36,631 nt of DNA from Gammaproteobacteria bacterium (GTDB lineage Bacteria > Pseudomonadota > Gammaproteobacteria > Pseudomonadales > JAHFSE01): NCBI GenBank assembly GCA_023265895.1, contig JAHFSE010000013.1, positions 1-36,631 of the forward strand, written 5' to 3'. Shown one piece after another: positions 8,476-19,036 of this stretch. The notes under the pieces were generated by a model. That model was given only the letters and a program-made list of their open reading frames with translations, made no database searches and had not been told where the DNA came from. Within the stretch, counting starts at the first letter, position 1. Each line of letters opens with the position of its first letter. The position numbers and the translations under genes were made by a program.

Positions 8476-9966
8476 TCAGTGCCCTTTCAAGGACACTTCA
8501 AATTCATCTTTTGGAATCACTGCGTAGGAAATACCCGCCATTTTTTGTAGCAATCTGATGACTTGTGAGCTGTAACCAAATTCATTGTCATACCAAATAT
8601 AAAGCACGCAACGATTTTTATTGACGATGGTGGACTGAGCATCCACCACACAGGCATAACGAGAACCCACAAAATCCGTAGAAACTACTTCAGGTGAATT
8701 CACATAATCAATTTGTTTGCGCAACGGTGAATATAAAGAAACACGGCGCAAAAAATCATTAATGGCCTCTTTACTTATTTCTTGATCGGAAAATTCTAAT
8801 TCTAAATTTAAAATCGCCATAGATACATTCGGTGTGGGTACACGAATGGCATTACCGGTGAGTTTACCCTCTAATTCTGGCAATGCTTTGACAACGGCTT
8901 TTGCTGCACCCGTTTCTGTGATCACCATATTGAGCGGCGCACTGCGACCTCGTCTATGACCTTTATGAAAATTATCAATTAAATTTTGATCATTGGTATA
9001 AGAATGCACAGTTTCTACGTGCCCAGCGACAATACCCCAATGATCCTGAATCACTTTTAATACCGGTACAATAGCGTTGGTGGTACAGCTGGCAGCAGAC
9101 ACAATAGTATCATCTGCTGTAACGGAATCATGATTCACACCAAAAACAATATTTTTAATCGCGCCCTTACCCGGCGCTGTTAATAATACTTGAGCAACGC
9201 CTTTAGATTTTAAGTGTAAACCTAAACCTTCACTGTCACGCCAAATACCCGTGTTATCCACTACAATGGCGTTATTAATACCGTATTGTGTGTAATCGAT
9301 GCTATCGGGCGCATTGGCGTAAATCACCTGAATATAATTACCATTAGCAATTAAAATATTATTTTTAGTGTCAGCCGTGATAGTGCCTTGAAAAGGGCCA
9401 TGAACGGAATCACGGCGCAATAAACTGGCGCGCTTAATTAAGTCGTCCTCTGAACTTTTACGCAGCACAATGGCACGCAAACGCAATGCATTTCCGCTGC
9501 CGGCTTTCTCAATTAAAATACGCGCTAACAAACGACCAATGCGACCAAAACCGTATAAAACTACATCTTGCGGTTCAAAGGTGGCAAATTTCCCGTGGGT
9601 TGCATTCAATACTTGATCGCGCACAAATTCAGCCATATTTTGTGTTTGATCAGTGGCTAAATATTTTAATGCTAAGCGACCAATATCCACCCGGCTGACA
9701 CCCAAATTATCTAACGCTGCCAAAGCCTGCAAAATGGGAAAACTGTCTTTAAGTTGTAATTCTTGACTTTCTACCTGACGCACAAAACGATGAGATTTAA
9801 TAATTTCAATCACCGATTGATTCACCAACGGACGCCCTAAAATATTAGTGACCACTTGACGTTCACGGTAGAGTTTACCAATGAGTGGAATCATCGCTTC
9901 AGCCAAAGCTTCACTTTCTTTCCAATTGCGCATAATGCAAGTTTCTTTGGCAGAGATATCGCTCAT
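8476..9966 (-). CDS. Glyceraldehyde-3-phosphate dehydrogenase, long form with N-terminal extension
   Basis: SAASCTTNAIVPVLKVIQDHWGI, VLLTAPGKGAIKNIVFGVNHD, WYDNEFGYSSQVIRL; about 120 aa precede the Rossmann motif VVLYGFGRIGRLLARIL. Confidence 0.92.
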   Translation of the reverse strand: MSDISAKETCIMRNWKESEALAEAMIPLIGKLYRERQVVTNILGRPLVNQSVIEIIKSHRFVRQVESQELQLKDSFPILQALAALDNLGVSRVDIGRLALKYLATDQTQNMAEFVRDQVLNATHGKFATFEPQDVVLYGFGRIGRLLARILIEKAGSGNALRLRAIVLRKSSEDDLIKRASLLRRDSVHGPFQGTITADTKNNILIANGNYIQVIYANAPDSIDYTQYGINNAIVVDNTGIWRDSEGLGLHLKSKGVAQVLLTAPGKGAIKNIVFGVNHDSVTADDTIVSAASCTTNAIVPVLKVIQDHWGIVAGHVETVHSYTNDQNLIDNFHKGHRRGRSAPLNMVITETGAAKAVVKALPELEGKLTGNAIRVPTPNVSMAILNLELEFSDQEISKEAINDFLRRVSLYSPLRKQIDYVNSPEVVSTDFVGSRYACVVDAQSTIVNKNRCVLYIWYDNEFGYSSQVIRLLQKMAGISYAVIPKDEFEVSLKGH

Positions 9967-10140
9967 GTATTTTTCCTCACAGCAGGTATTGTAGAAAAAG
10001 AGGCGGCATTATCTTGTCTTCTGTCAAGAGACGCAATGTTTGGTTTGCTAAAGAATTTTCACCTTGACGCCCTATCAAGACCCCATCACACTTCAGCTAC
10101 TTTTGCCCAAACATCCCAAACGTCATCGGTATCTAAACTC

Positions 10141-10731
10141 ATGAAAACTAGAGATCGTATTTTAACCACTAGCTTGCTGCTATTTAACGATAAGGGTGAA
10201 CCGAATATTACCACCGTCGATGTAGCCCATGAAATGGATATCAGCCCAGGAAATTTGTACTATCACTTCCGTAATAAAGATGACATCATACATGAGCTCT
10301 TTCAGCAATTTGAACGCAGCATGTCCGAAACAATGGAAGCATCGGCAGCCAGTTTTTTAAGCTTGGGTGACCATCAATTGATGCTGCAATTAATTTTCGA
10401 TACCACCTGGGAATATCGATTTTTTTATCGCGATTTAAATCATCTCATCAGCAAAGATATCCAATTGAAAAGACGTTTTTTACGCTTGGTAGACAAACAA
10501 AAAAAAGCGACTTGGCAGGTATTAAAAAGTTATGTAGCTCACGGCGCGCTAGCAGTTAACACCGCAACACTAGAACATTTAGTAGAACAAATTATTTTTA
10601 TTCTCACCTTCTGGATTAATTATCAACTGATTCACACTACCCCGAATAAAGACACCATTATTACCACGGGTATGCAGCATATTAATGAGATTTTATTACC
10701 TTATTTCAATGCGGTGCAAACAGCACCATAA
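10141..10731 (+). CDS. phaD: TetR-family regulator, PhaD-like
   Basis: MKTRDRILTTSLLLFNDKGEPNITTVDVAHEMDISPGNLYYHFRNKDDIIHELFQQFE. The ORF track start at 9856 is a TTG overlapping the GAPDH gene; ATG at 10141 fits the TetR N-terminus. Confidence 0.75.
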   Translation: MKTRDRILTTSLLLFNDKGEPNITTVDVAHEMDISPGNLYYHFRNKDDIIHELFQQFERSMSETMEASAASFLSLGDHQLMLQLIFDTTWEYRFFYRDLNHLISKDIQLKRRFLRLVDKQKKATWQVLKSYVAHGALAVNTATLEHLVEQIIFILTFWINYQLIHTTPNKDTIITTGMQHINEILLPYFNAVQTAP

Positions 10732-10734
10732 AAA

Positions 10735-10757
10735 AACCCGCCTATTAGAGGCGGGTT
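10735..10757 (-). terminator. Intrinsic terminator for the phasin gene, possibly bidirectional
   Basis: AACCCGCC TATTAGA GGCGGGTT-type stem; on the minus strand it is followed by a T run; lies between convergent genes. Confidence 0.8.
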
Positions 10758-10817
10758 ATAGAGAGGACCGTCGGCACAAGATCAGTCCATTTCAGCAACA
10801 CACTTTAAAAAAACATC

Positions 10818-11237
10818 TTATTTCGGCGATTTTTTAGCAACAGCACGTTTCGCAGCAGGCGTCGGCGCGGTATGCCCTTCTACTTGAGCGCGCAAAACTT
10901 TAATTTGCGCAGCTAAAGCATCCACATCTTGCTTGGTTGGAATATTCAATTTTGCCAAGGTTTTGGCCACCCGATCATCAAACGCTTTCTCAATTTTTTC
11001 CCAAGAACTGGCAGCTTTATCTTTAACTTCCTCTACTCGAGCACGATAACTGGTCACTTTTTTTCCTCTAGCTTTATCATCAATTTTTTCACCGTCACGA
11101 ACGAGGGTATCAAATAATTTACTGCCTTCTTTTTCCGCTTTAGAATAAGCGCCTAAACCAGCTAACCAGATTTGATTCGCTGACTCTTTAATCTTCTTGG
11201 TAATCCGCATCTCAGATTCCGCAATTATTTTTGCCAT
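10818..11237 (-). CDS. Phasin (PhaI/PhaF-like polyhydroxyalkanoate granule-associated protein)
   Basis: IKESANQIWLAGLGAYSKAEKEGSKLFDTLVRDGEKID...VAKTLAKLNIPTKQDVDALAAQIKVLRAQVE, with Lys/Ala-rich C-terminus. Confidence 0.8.
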   Translation of the reverse strand: MAKIIAESEMRITKKIKESANQIWLAGLGAYSKAEKEGSKLFDTLVRDGEKIDDKARGKKVTSYRARVEEVKDKAASSWEKIEKAFDDRVAKTLAKLNIPTKQDVDALAAQIKVLRAQVEGHTAPTPAAKRAVAKKSPK

Positions 11238-11451
11238 AACTCAAATCCCAAAAGTTTTTAAACGCATTTAATCTATGAATCCCCACTCTATAGCGGCAGA
11301 TTAGAATAGTCATACTAGAAAAGGATTGTTTTTTTACCCGCAAAGAATCTTTTTACCTTCAAAGAATCAAGGGATAGTGCTTCTCGCTCAATATATGACT
11401 ACACTAGGAACCCCTAATGAATCATCCCTGACCCCAATCCATAAAAGTGTT

Positions 11452-12672
11452 ATGAAACCCATCGCTAAATCCAGCAAATTAAAAGGCGTTTGTTATGATA
11501 TTCGAGGCAAAGTGCTCGAAGCAGCTAAGCGCTTAGAAGAAGAGGGGCACCGAATTACCAAACTCAATATTGGTAACCCGGCCCCTTTTGGTTTTGCAGC
11601 GCCAGAGGAAATTCTGCAAGACGTGAGACGTCATCTTGCCGACTCTTCTGGTTATTGTGACTCTAAGGGCCTTTTTTCTGCTCGAAAAGCAATTATGCAA
11701 CACTATCAACAGAAGGGACTACACAGCCTATCGGTAGAAGATATTTATTTAGGTAACGGCGTCAGCGAGCTCATCGTAATGGCAACTCAAGCCTTGCTGG
11801 ATAATGGCGATGAAGTTCTGGTGCCAGCACCCGATTATCCTTTGTGGACTGCTGCGGTCAGTTTGGCCGGTGGAAAACCCATTCATTATCTATGCGATGA
11901 ACAGGCCTGTTGGTATCCTGACCTTGCAGATATTCGAGCAAAAATTTCTCATCGAACGAAAGCTTTGGTTTTAATTAATCCCAATAATCCAACCGGTGCG
12001 GTTTATCCCAAAGAATTCTTAATGCAATTAATTCAAATTGCAAATGAACATGATTTAGTGATTTTTTCCGATGAGATTTATGACAAAATCCTCTACGACG
12101 ATGCGCAACATCATTGCACTGCTAGCCTCACAGATGAAGGGGTCGTCATCACCTTCAATGGCTTGTCTAAAGCATATCGTGCTGCCGGATTTCGTTCCGG
12201 CTGGATGACAGTGTCTGGTGAAAAAAAATATGCAAAAAGCTTTATCGAGGGTCTAGATATTTTAGCCTCAATGCGACTGTGTGCTAATGTGCCGGCACAG
12301 CACGCAATTCAAACAGCTTTGGGCGGCTATCAAAGCATTCAAGAACTCGTTGTGCCTGGAGGCAGACTCTATGAACAACGAGACTATGCCCATCGATTGC
12401 TCAGCGAAATTCCCGGTATCACTTGCGTTAAGCCGCAAGGTGCATTGTATTTATTTCCTCGCTTAGATCCCAAGCGTTATCCTATTAAAGACGATGAACA
12501 ATGGGTGCTGGATCTTTTAATGCAGGAGCGCATTTTGGTCGTACAGGGCACAGCTTTTAATTGGCCGTATCCAGATCATTTCCGCGTCGTCTTTCTCCCC
12601 CATGTAGATGATCTCACCAATGCTGCAACGCGCATTGGTCGTTTTTTAGAAAATAATTATCCTCAAGGATAA
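11452..12672 (+). CDS. alaA: Pyridoxal-phosphate aminotransferase, AlaA-like
   Basis: SSKLKGVCYDIRGKVLEAAKRLEEEGHRITKLNIGNPAPFGF, NPNNPTGAVYP, SDEIYDKILYD, FNGLSKAYRAAGFRSGWM. Start moved from 11326 to ATG 11452. Confidence 0.85.
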   Translation: MKPIAKSSKLKGVCYDIRGKVLEAAKRLEEEGHRITKLNIGNPAPFGFAAPEEILQDVRRHLADSSGYCDSKGLFSARKAIMQHYQQKGLHSLSVEDIYLGNGVSELIVMATQALLDNGDEVLVPAPDYPLWTAAVSLAGGKPIHYLCDEQACWYPDLADIRAKISHRTKALVLINPNNPTGAVYPKEFLMQLIQIANEHDLVIFSDEIYDKILYDDAQHHCTASLTDEGVVITFNGLSKAYRAAGFRSGWMTVSGEKKYAKSFIEGLDILASMRLCANVPAQHAIQTALGGYQSIQELVVPGGRLYEQRDYAHRLLSEIPGITCVKPQGALYLFPRLDPKRYPIKDDEQWVLDLLMQERILVVQGTAFNWPYPDHFRVVFLPHVDDLTNAATRIGRFLENNYPQG

Positions 12673-12697
12673 GGCCCTACCAAAACATGAGACAATT

Positions 12698-13630
12698 ATG
12701 ACGCCGGCAAAAACAACTGCAGACACACCTTTGGAATTATTACAGCCCACTCAACCGCTTTGGCGCGATTATTTAGAGCTGACAAAACCTAAAGTCGTCG
12801 CATTGCTCCTATTGACTGCAGCGGTAGGTATGCACCTAGCCACCAACCAAGCTGTACCCTTGGCAATTTTCTTTTGGGCAAGTTTAGGCATTGGCCTTAC
12901 CATGGCCGGTTCAGCAGCCATCAATCATGCAGTAGATCAGCGCATTGATTTACTCATGTCACGGACACATCAACGGCCAGTAGCAACCGGTCGCATTTCC
13001 GTCTCACAAGCAATTATCTTTGCACTCCTGCTGTGTATCACCGGCTTGGGTATTCTCTATTTTAAAATTAATTTACTCACTACAGTATTAACGCTACTGG
13101 GCGGTGTTGGTTATGCCATTATTTACACCCTCTATCTCAAACGAGCAACGCCACAAAATATTGTAATCGGCGGTTTGGCAGGCGCCATTCCACCCTTATT
13201 GGGTTGGACAGCGATAACTAATAACATCCATCCACATGCTTTGTTATTAGTGCTCATCATTTTCGTTTGGACGCCACCTCATTTTTGGGCATTAGCAATT
13301 TATCGCCATGAAGAATATGCACGAGCTAAAATTCCTATGCTACCTGTCACTCACGGCATTGCATTCACTAAAACTCAAACCTTGCTCTATACCATTCTTT
13401 TAGTCATCGCCAGCTTGCTGCCTTATCTCACACAAATGAGCGGCTGGCTCTATCTCATTGGCGTTGTAGCGCTAGATATTGGCTTTCTTTATTACGCAAT
13501 TCGCTTAAAATGGGGAGTGAACGAAAAAATTGCTATACAAACTTTTGCCTATTCCATCGTCTATTTGTTTGCCCTATTCATTATTTTGCTGCTAGATCAT
13601 TATTTCATTGCCCAACCTGTCTCACTATAA
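12698..13630 (+). CDS. cyoE: Protoheme IX farnesyltransferase (heme O synthase)
   Basis: YLELTKPKVVALLLLTAAVGM, NHAVDQRIDLLMSRTHQRPVATGRIS, VWTPPHFWALAIYRHEEYARAKIPMLPVTHG. Confidence 0.93.
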   Translation: MTPAKTTADTPLELLQPTQPLWRDYLELTKPKVVALLLLTAAVGMHLATNQAVPLAIFFWASLGIGLTMAGSAAINHAVDQRIDLLMSRTHQRPVATGRISVSQAIIFALLLCITGLGILYFKINLLTTVLTLLGGVGYAIIYTLYLKRATPQNIVIGGLAGAIPPLLGWTAITNNIHPHALLLVLIIFVWTPPHFWALAIYRHEEYARAKIPMLPVTHGIAFTKTQTLLYTILLVIASLLPYLTQMSGWLYLIGVVALDIGFLYYAIRLKWGVNEKIAIQTFAYSIVYLFALFIILLLDHYFIAQPVSL

Positions 13631-14177
13631 ATTAACAACTAAGACATAGCACAAACACAGATTATTTTTTATTCGTTGCCGTATTTTAATAAAAATCTCT
13701 CAAAGCAGAAAAATAGCGGAAAAAATAAATTCGTTTTATAAAAATTCTATTGATGAAGCTATGGCATTCTCATCAATAACAAGGTAATTTAGCGATTCGG
13801 TGGCGTAACAATATTCCCTTTGATAGAAGCGCACTATTTCACGAAATCATGATTCATGAGTTTACGACGCAAAAGCTAAAACCACCGACGGAATTGGTTT
13901 CTAGAAATTCTAGTAGAGCTAAAAGTCTGTAGTTTTTGGTGTTCGTTTAAAAGATCAATATCAGTATTTCAGAGCGTCGCTTTTGTGCTCGGTGTTATTT
14001 TTGTAGGATCGCTTTTTCAGTATCTGAACGCAAAATAGCGAGCACCACAAAACAAAGGGGCAACAATTTAACCCTACATATTAAAAAACCTAACATCGCT
14101 GGATATACCTGCAGAATCATCCATTGTTAGTAACTGTTTTTTTGTATGTAAGAGACTAATAGAGTGTTTACTTCCCC

Positions 14178-14519
14178 ATGAGCACAGAAACGACAAAACA
14201 CGGTTACAATAGTAGAACGGCGGATAAATTCGTTGTTCGGCTGCCTGAAGGTATGCGTAAGAAAATTGCGGAAGTTGCTCGCGGTTATCATCGCAGCATG
14301 AACTCCGAAATTATTTCTCGGTTGGAAAGCAGTTTACGAATAGATCCTTCTTCCGGCGAAACGGAAGATGAGGACGCATTCAATGTAACCGACGAAAATG
14401 ACGACGGCGATCGAATTCTTGCAGAATTAACAGCAGAAGAATTTACCATTATTGATCAGGTTCGCAGGATGTCGCCTAATCGAAGAGCTTCCTTAGTCAA
14501 ATTAATCACCTCTTCATAA
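14178..14519 (+). CDS. amrZ: Arc-family ribbon-helix-helix regulator, AmrZ/AlgZ-like
   Basis: SRTADKFVVRLPEGMRKKIAEVARGYHRSMNSEIISRLESSL closely matches the AmrZ RHH domain; acidic linker and C-terminal helical tail. Confidence 0.8.
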   Translation: MSTETTKHGYNSRTADKFVVRLPEGMRKKIAEVARGYHRSMNSEIISRLESSLRIDPSSGETEDEDAFNVTDENDDGDRILAELTAEEFTIIDQVRRMSPNRRASLVKLITSS

Positions 14520-14631
14520 TCATGAGTTGAGTATTTTTTCTAGAAACAACAACGCGCGTCCTCGCCTACTCGTTTTATGGTCTTTTTATCATTCAACGTG
14601 TGCGAGGATTTTACGCGAAAATCTCACTGCG

Positions 14632-15867
14632 CTATTCCAGCATAAAACTGACCAGCGCATCATGATGTCTTCTGCCATCTTCATACCCGAGTTCCAGCAA
14701 TAGTTTTATATAGCCCGGCATAAAAGTGATGTAGGACAGTAAATCAAAACCTGACTCTGGATCAATATCCAGCAATCGAATTAAAAAACGCTCCATCATC
14801 GTAAAGTGAGATTGTCGAATATTCTGCTCAAAATGCTCTTGATACAGTTGACCAATATCATAAGAAGGCTCAATTTTTAATAACTGCAATTTTTTTAATC
14901 CACGGTCGGCGATATCGCCACGGGCGCCACTTGCTTGAATCGTCTCATTGATGACAGATAAAAAATCTGCGCCATAATGCTGCTCACTCCATTCGATAAT
15001 TCTATTAATACGAGTTAATTGCTCCACATCCCATTCGGTACGATCTAAAAAAATCGTGTTCATCACCCGCCCTAAAATTTGCCCCATCGTTGGCATAACT
15101 GTCGGCAATGGCTGTAGCACTGGCTCCATCCATTGATGGTGCAAACTCAACACTAAAATTTTATCGGCGCCCAGTTGAATCGCTGGAGATAAAGGCGTGT
15201 TTAATCTTAAACCGCCGTCAATATAAGGAATACCATCGACCAATACAGGCGGAAAAATTAAAGGAATTGCAGAAGAAGCCATCACCTGTTCACAACGAAT
15301 AGGCCCTTCTCGTAATTGATAGGATCCGCTGTATTGTATGGATGGAGATTTATGAACAAATAATTCCGTTCTCCCTGACACCACATTAGTCCCCACTAAC
15401 GCAATCGCATCCACAATGCCTTGCGCCACATTATGAGCAATGGCTTTAAAATCAATATTGGCTTGTAAATAATTTGGCAATGGGCTGGTATTCAGCAAGC
15501 CTTTAAAATGCGCAGAATTATGTTTTACACCTAAAACAAAATTAGCCAGAATGCCTCGCAGTGAATAACCTAACAAGCTCAAGAAAGCGGGCAAATTACG
15601 TTGGTAAACGGTATTTTGATTCACGCTTTTCCATAGCTGAATCATGGCGTTGCCTTGGCAAGCTAAATCATGCGCAGTAGATGCTAAGAAACACGCGTTG
15701 ATCGCACCAATAGAAGCACCAGTATGAATATTAAAACCTCGCTCTCGAGCCTCTTTAGGTAGCTGAGTACGAATATAATGCATCACACCTGCCTCATAGG
15801 CACCACGAGCACCGCCACCAGACAGCGTCAGCGCTAATTTAGGCGATTGTTTGGATATTTTAGCCAC
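14632..15867 (-). CDS. Patatin-like phospholipase family protein
   Basis: [30 protein letters not shown] (GXSXG), [26 protein letters not shown] (DGG). The track start at 15957 overlaps rimK by about 98 nt; GTG at 15867 is a plausible alternative start. Confidence 0.85.
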   Translation of the reverse strand: MAKISKQSPKLALTLSGGGARGAYEAGVMHYIRTQLPKEARERGFNIHTGASIGAINACFLASTAHDLACQGNAMIQLWKSVNQNTVYQRNLPAFLSLLGYSLRGILANFVLGVKHNSAHFKGLLNTSPLPNYLQANIDFKAIAHNVAQGIVDAIALVGTNVVSGRTELFVHKSPSIQYSGSYQLREGPIRCEQVMASSAIPLIFPPVLVDGIPYIDGGLRLNTPLSPAIQLGADKILVLSLHHQWMEPVLQPLPTVMPTMGQILGRVMNTIFLDRTEWDVEQLTRINRIIEWSEQHYGADFLSVINETIQASGARGDIADRGLKKLQLLKIEPSYDIGQLYQEHFEQNIRQSHFTMMERFLIRLLDIDPESGFDLLSYITFMPGYIKLLLELGYEDGRRHHDALVSFMLE

Positions 15868-16765
15868 GTCCGCGTTCCCGTCCTTGATTGGGTTTAACGT
15901 TTTTCTCAATAAATTGAAAAATAGTTGCGGCGACTTCTTTCCCCGTAGCCGTTTCAATGCCTTGCAATCCAGGAGAAGAATTGACTTCCAACACTAAGGG
16001 CCCGCGATTGGATCGCACTAAATCTACACCAGCCACCCTTAAACCCATAACTCGCGCAGCGGCCAGTGCAGTCTTGCGTTCTTCAGCAGAAATTCTCACT
16101 GTTTGAAATGAACCTCCACGATGCAGATTAGAGCGGAAATCGCCTTTTTGTGCTTGGCGCATCATAGCGGCAACCACTTTATTGCCCACTACAAAACAAC
16201 GAATATCTGCGCCACCGGCTTCTTTAATAAATTCCTGCACCAAAAAAAAAGCTTTTAAATTACGAAATGCTTCAATCACGCTTTCCGCTGCTTTATGGGT
16301 TTCCGCCAAAATTACACCGCGCCCCTGCGTTCCTTCTAACAATTTAATCACTAATGGCGGACCACCCACTAAATCAATTAATTCACGGGTATGTCCAGTG
16401 GAATGAGCAAACCCTGTGACCGGCATACCAATATCTCGGCGAGAAAAAAGCTGATGAGCGCGCAACTTATCTCGCGCTCGACTAATAGCTAAAGATTCAT
16501 TGACACAATAAACACCTGCCATTTCAAATTGACGCAATACCGCTGTGCCGTAAAAAGTAATGGATGCACCAATACGGGGAATAATGGCATCTAAATCATT
16601 TAAAATACGATTTTCGATATGCACACTCGGCTGATTTTCAGCAATATTGATATAACATTCCAATGGATTGATCACTTCTACCACATGACCACGGGCTTGG
16701 CCTATTTCAACCAAACGACGGGTGGAATAACTATCAGGTTCACGAGATAACACACCAATTTTCAT
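15860..16765 (-). CDS. rimK: RimK-family ATP-grasp ligase (S6 glutamate modification)
   Basis: [78 protein letters not shown]. Confidence 0.92.
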   Translation of the reverse strand: MKIGVLSREPDSYSTRRLVEIGQARGHVVEVINPLECYINIAENQPSVHIENRILNDLDAIIPRIGASITFYGTAVLRQFEMAGVYCVNESLAISRARDKLRAHQLFSRRDIGMPVTGFAHSTGHTRELIDLVGGPPLVIKLLEGTQGRGVILAETHKAAESVIEAFRNLKAFFLVQEFIKEAGGADIRCFVVGNKVVAAMMRQAQKGDFRSNLHRGGSFQTVRISAEERKTALAAARVMGLRVAGVDLVRSNRGPLVLEVNSSPGLQGIETATGKEVAATIFQFIEKNVKPNQGRERGRG

Positions 16766-16769
16766 GGAC

Positions 16770-17228
16770 TCAACCCTTCTTTAAATACTGCTCTACAATT
16801 TGCATCTCAGTGAACGAACCTTGAAGATAAGCTTTGCTAGGATCAATCAGTATATCCTGCTGTAAGGCTTGCCGCCCCAATAACATACGACACCCCATAT
16901 AATCACGATTAGTCAAGTTCAACTCAATTTCAAATTGTCGATCACCTAAACGTAATTGAGTTAAAATAACAGGTCTGATTTCTCGATCACCACTGGAGCT
17001 TTTAACCACACGACGATGCATTAAAGGTGCTCGGCAGAACAAAACAATGTCAGGGTGCTCTGGTAACGGATGAATTTCAAAACTCACCCATCGCTGCCCA
17101 GCCTTACGAAAACGTTTGATTTGATCAGCATGCAACGAAGAGGTATCTGCTCCGGTATCAATTTTTGCGTGAATTGCTGGAATCTGAAAATCCGGTAGTG
17201 ATACCCATTCCTGCCAACCAATAATCAT
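16770..17228 (-). CDS. rimB: RimB-like retropepsin-like protease (ATP-dependent zinc protease family annotation)
   Basis: [33 protein letters not shown] and [24 protein letters not shown]; directly upstream of rimK. Confidence 0.8.
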   Translation of the reverse strand: MIIGWQEWVSLPDFQIPAIHAKIDTGADTSSLHADQIKRFRKAGQRWVSFEIHPLPEHPDIVLFCRAPLMHRRVVKSSSGDREIRPVILTQLRLGDRQFEIELNLTNRDYMGCRMLLGRQALQQDILIDPSKAYLQGSFTEMQIVEQYLKKG

Positions 17229-17328
17229 GCCTTGATATCTCCTTGTTTTTTTAGCCTAATCTAGTAGGCTGCTTCAGCTACACTTCCAATTTGCCCTGAT
17301 TTGCTCTAGAGACACTGGATCACTCAAA

Positions 17329-18129
17329 ATGCCCAATGCAATAATTTCACCTTGGTTTGGCCAATATACTTTTGAACTCAATCAAACCTTCTATCTTAAT
17401 TTTGGAACATTAGAATTTTGGATCACCCGGAAAACTAAAGAATGGCTGATTCATTATACGCACCACCACACCCTACTGGATGAACCAGAACAAGTACAGA
17501 TCCACCCAACGGCTGAAATACCCAAGCAATCTGATGGCATTAAACGCATCGTCACCACCCAAACTCATTCTAGTTTAGATATCATGCCACTGTTAGCAGA
17601 TCGCGCGTTGGTGAGTCGACCCACCATTCCTACCATTATTGCGCAAGGCGAAGTTATCACCTTATTTGTCACCTGTAGTTGCTGGTGTCATATTAAAATT
17701 CATGGAACTGACATTACTTTGTTAGACATTCCTATCAAGCGTTATTCCGATACTTGGTTTGGCCCAAATCCTCGCGAAGGCGAACTCTGTTATGCCAGCA
17801 AAACGAGTGCATCCCTCGATGCTGAAGGTTATATCACTAAACCCTATCGAGCTAAAATTCCCATTAAAATTATTAATCGATTAGGTGAATCTTTTTGTCT
17901 AGAACGATTGAATATTCCCGTGCCTTACTTAGACGTATTTATTGATGAGCAATATCAACTCTGGGGCCAAGGATTAAGCTTTCTGCGCGAATTACCGCAT
18001 AAAAATATTAAAATTCGTGCAAATAAAACTGAAGCGCTCGAAAAACTTGGCTTAAAACGTATCGTTTCTGCACGACAAACCTCTGACGAAAATATTATGA
18101 TGAAAGCCTTTGATATGTTATTTGCCTAG
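17329..18129 (+). CDS. DUF432-like protein
   Basis: PWFGQYTFELNQTFYLNFGTLEFWITRKTKEWLI...RYSDTWFGPNPREGELCYASKT...LNIPVPYLDVFIDE; adjacent to mscS. Family call from memory. Confidence 0.6.
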   Translation: MPNAIISPWFGQYTFELNQTFYLNFGTLEFWITRKTKEWLIHYTHHHTLLDEPEQVQIHPTAEIPKQSDGIKRIVTTQTHSSLDIMPLLADRALVSRPTIPTIIAQGEVITLFVTCSCWCHIKIHGTDITLLDIPIKRYSDTWFGPNPREGELCYASKTSASLDAEGYITKPYRAKIPIKIINRLGESFCLERLNIPVPYLDVFIDEQYQLWGQGLSFLRELPHKNIKIRANKTEALEKLGLKRIVSARQTSDENIMMKAFDMLFA

Positions 18130-18140
18130 GAAACCGTTCA

Positions 18141-18986
18141 ATGAAATCTTATAACTTATCCGCCGTATCACTACAGGCTATCTTAGAGGCCATCGCGCTG
18201 CTATTGCTTGGCTGGGCACTTTCTCGCTTAGCGCGTTATTTATTGGATAAATTACTACCTGAAAAATTATCAACTCACCAGCAAGTTTTAATTCAAAAAT
18301 CATCTTTTTATTTTATCATTTCGTTGTTTTTCTTTTTAGCACTTAAACAATTAGGCATCAGCGCCAGTGTCTTGTTAGGCGCAGCAGGTATTTTTTCTGT
18401 TGCTATTGGTTTTGCCTCACAAACTTCAGCATCGAATTTAATCAGCGGTATATTCTTATTAGCAGAACGACCTTTCTCCGTTGGTGATGTGATTCAGCTA
18501 GGCGCAACCGTAGGGGAAGTGATCGCTATTGATTTACTCTCTATCAAACTTAGAACGCCCACTAATTTAATGGTGCGCATTCCCAACGAAACGATTATTA
18601 AATCTGAAGTAACCACCTTAACGCGCTTTCATATTCGACGTTTGGATCTCAATTTAAGCGTTGCCTACAAAGAGAATTTAGCGCAAATAAAAAAAATCCT
18701 GTTCAAAGTATCTGAAGATTATCCTTTTGCTTTGGCTGAACCAGAACCCACATTTACTGTGCTAGATTTTGCAGAAGCCTCAGTTAATTTACAGCTCTCT
18801 GTCTGGTGTAGCCGAGAAAATTTCACCAAAGCCAGCAGTGATTTACTTGAACACATTAAAGCAGCTTTTGAACAAGCGCATATTGAAACGCCTTGCCAGC
18901 AAATTTCACTGCATACAGATCATAATCATGGCTTGCCCCCAATGGCCAACCTCACCGAAGGGAACATACCATTAAGCCAATCTTAA
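18141..18986 (+). CDS. mscS: Small mechanosensitive channel (MscS family)
   Basis: LLGAAGIFSVAIGFASQTSASNLISGIFLLAERPFSVGDVIQLGATVGEVIAIDLLSIKLRTPTNLMVRIPNETI. Confidence 0.9.
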   Translation: MKSYNLSAVSLQAILEAIALLLLGWALSRLARYLLDKLLPEKLSTHQQVLIQKSSFYFIISLFFFLALKQLGISASVLLGAAGIFSVAIGFASQTSASNLISGIFLLAERPFSVGDVIQLGATVGEVIAIDLLSIKLRTPTNLMVRIPNETIIKSEVTTLTRFHIRRLDLNLSVAYKENLAQIKKILFKVSEDYPFALAEPEPTFTVLDFAEASVNLQLSVWCSRENFTKASSDLLEHIKAAFEQAHIETPCQQISLHTDHNHGLPPMANLTEGNIPLSQS

Positions 18987-19036
18987 GCTGATCAGCTTAT
19001 AGTGCAACACAACATGATTTCCGCTGGAACATCTCC

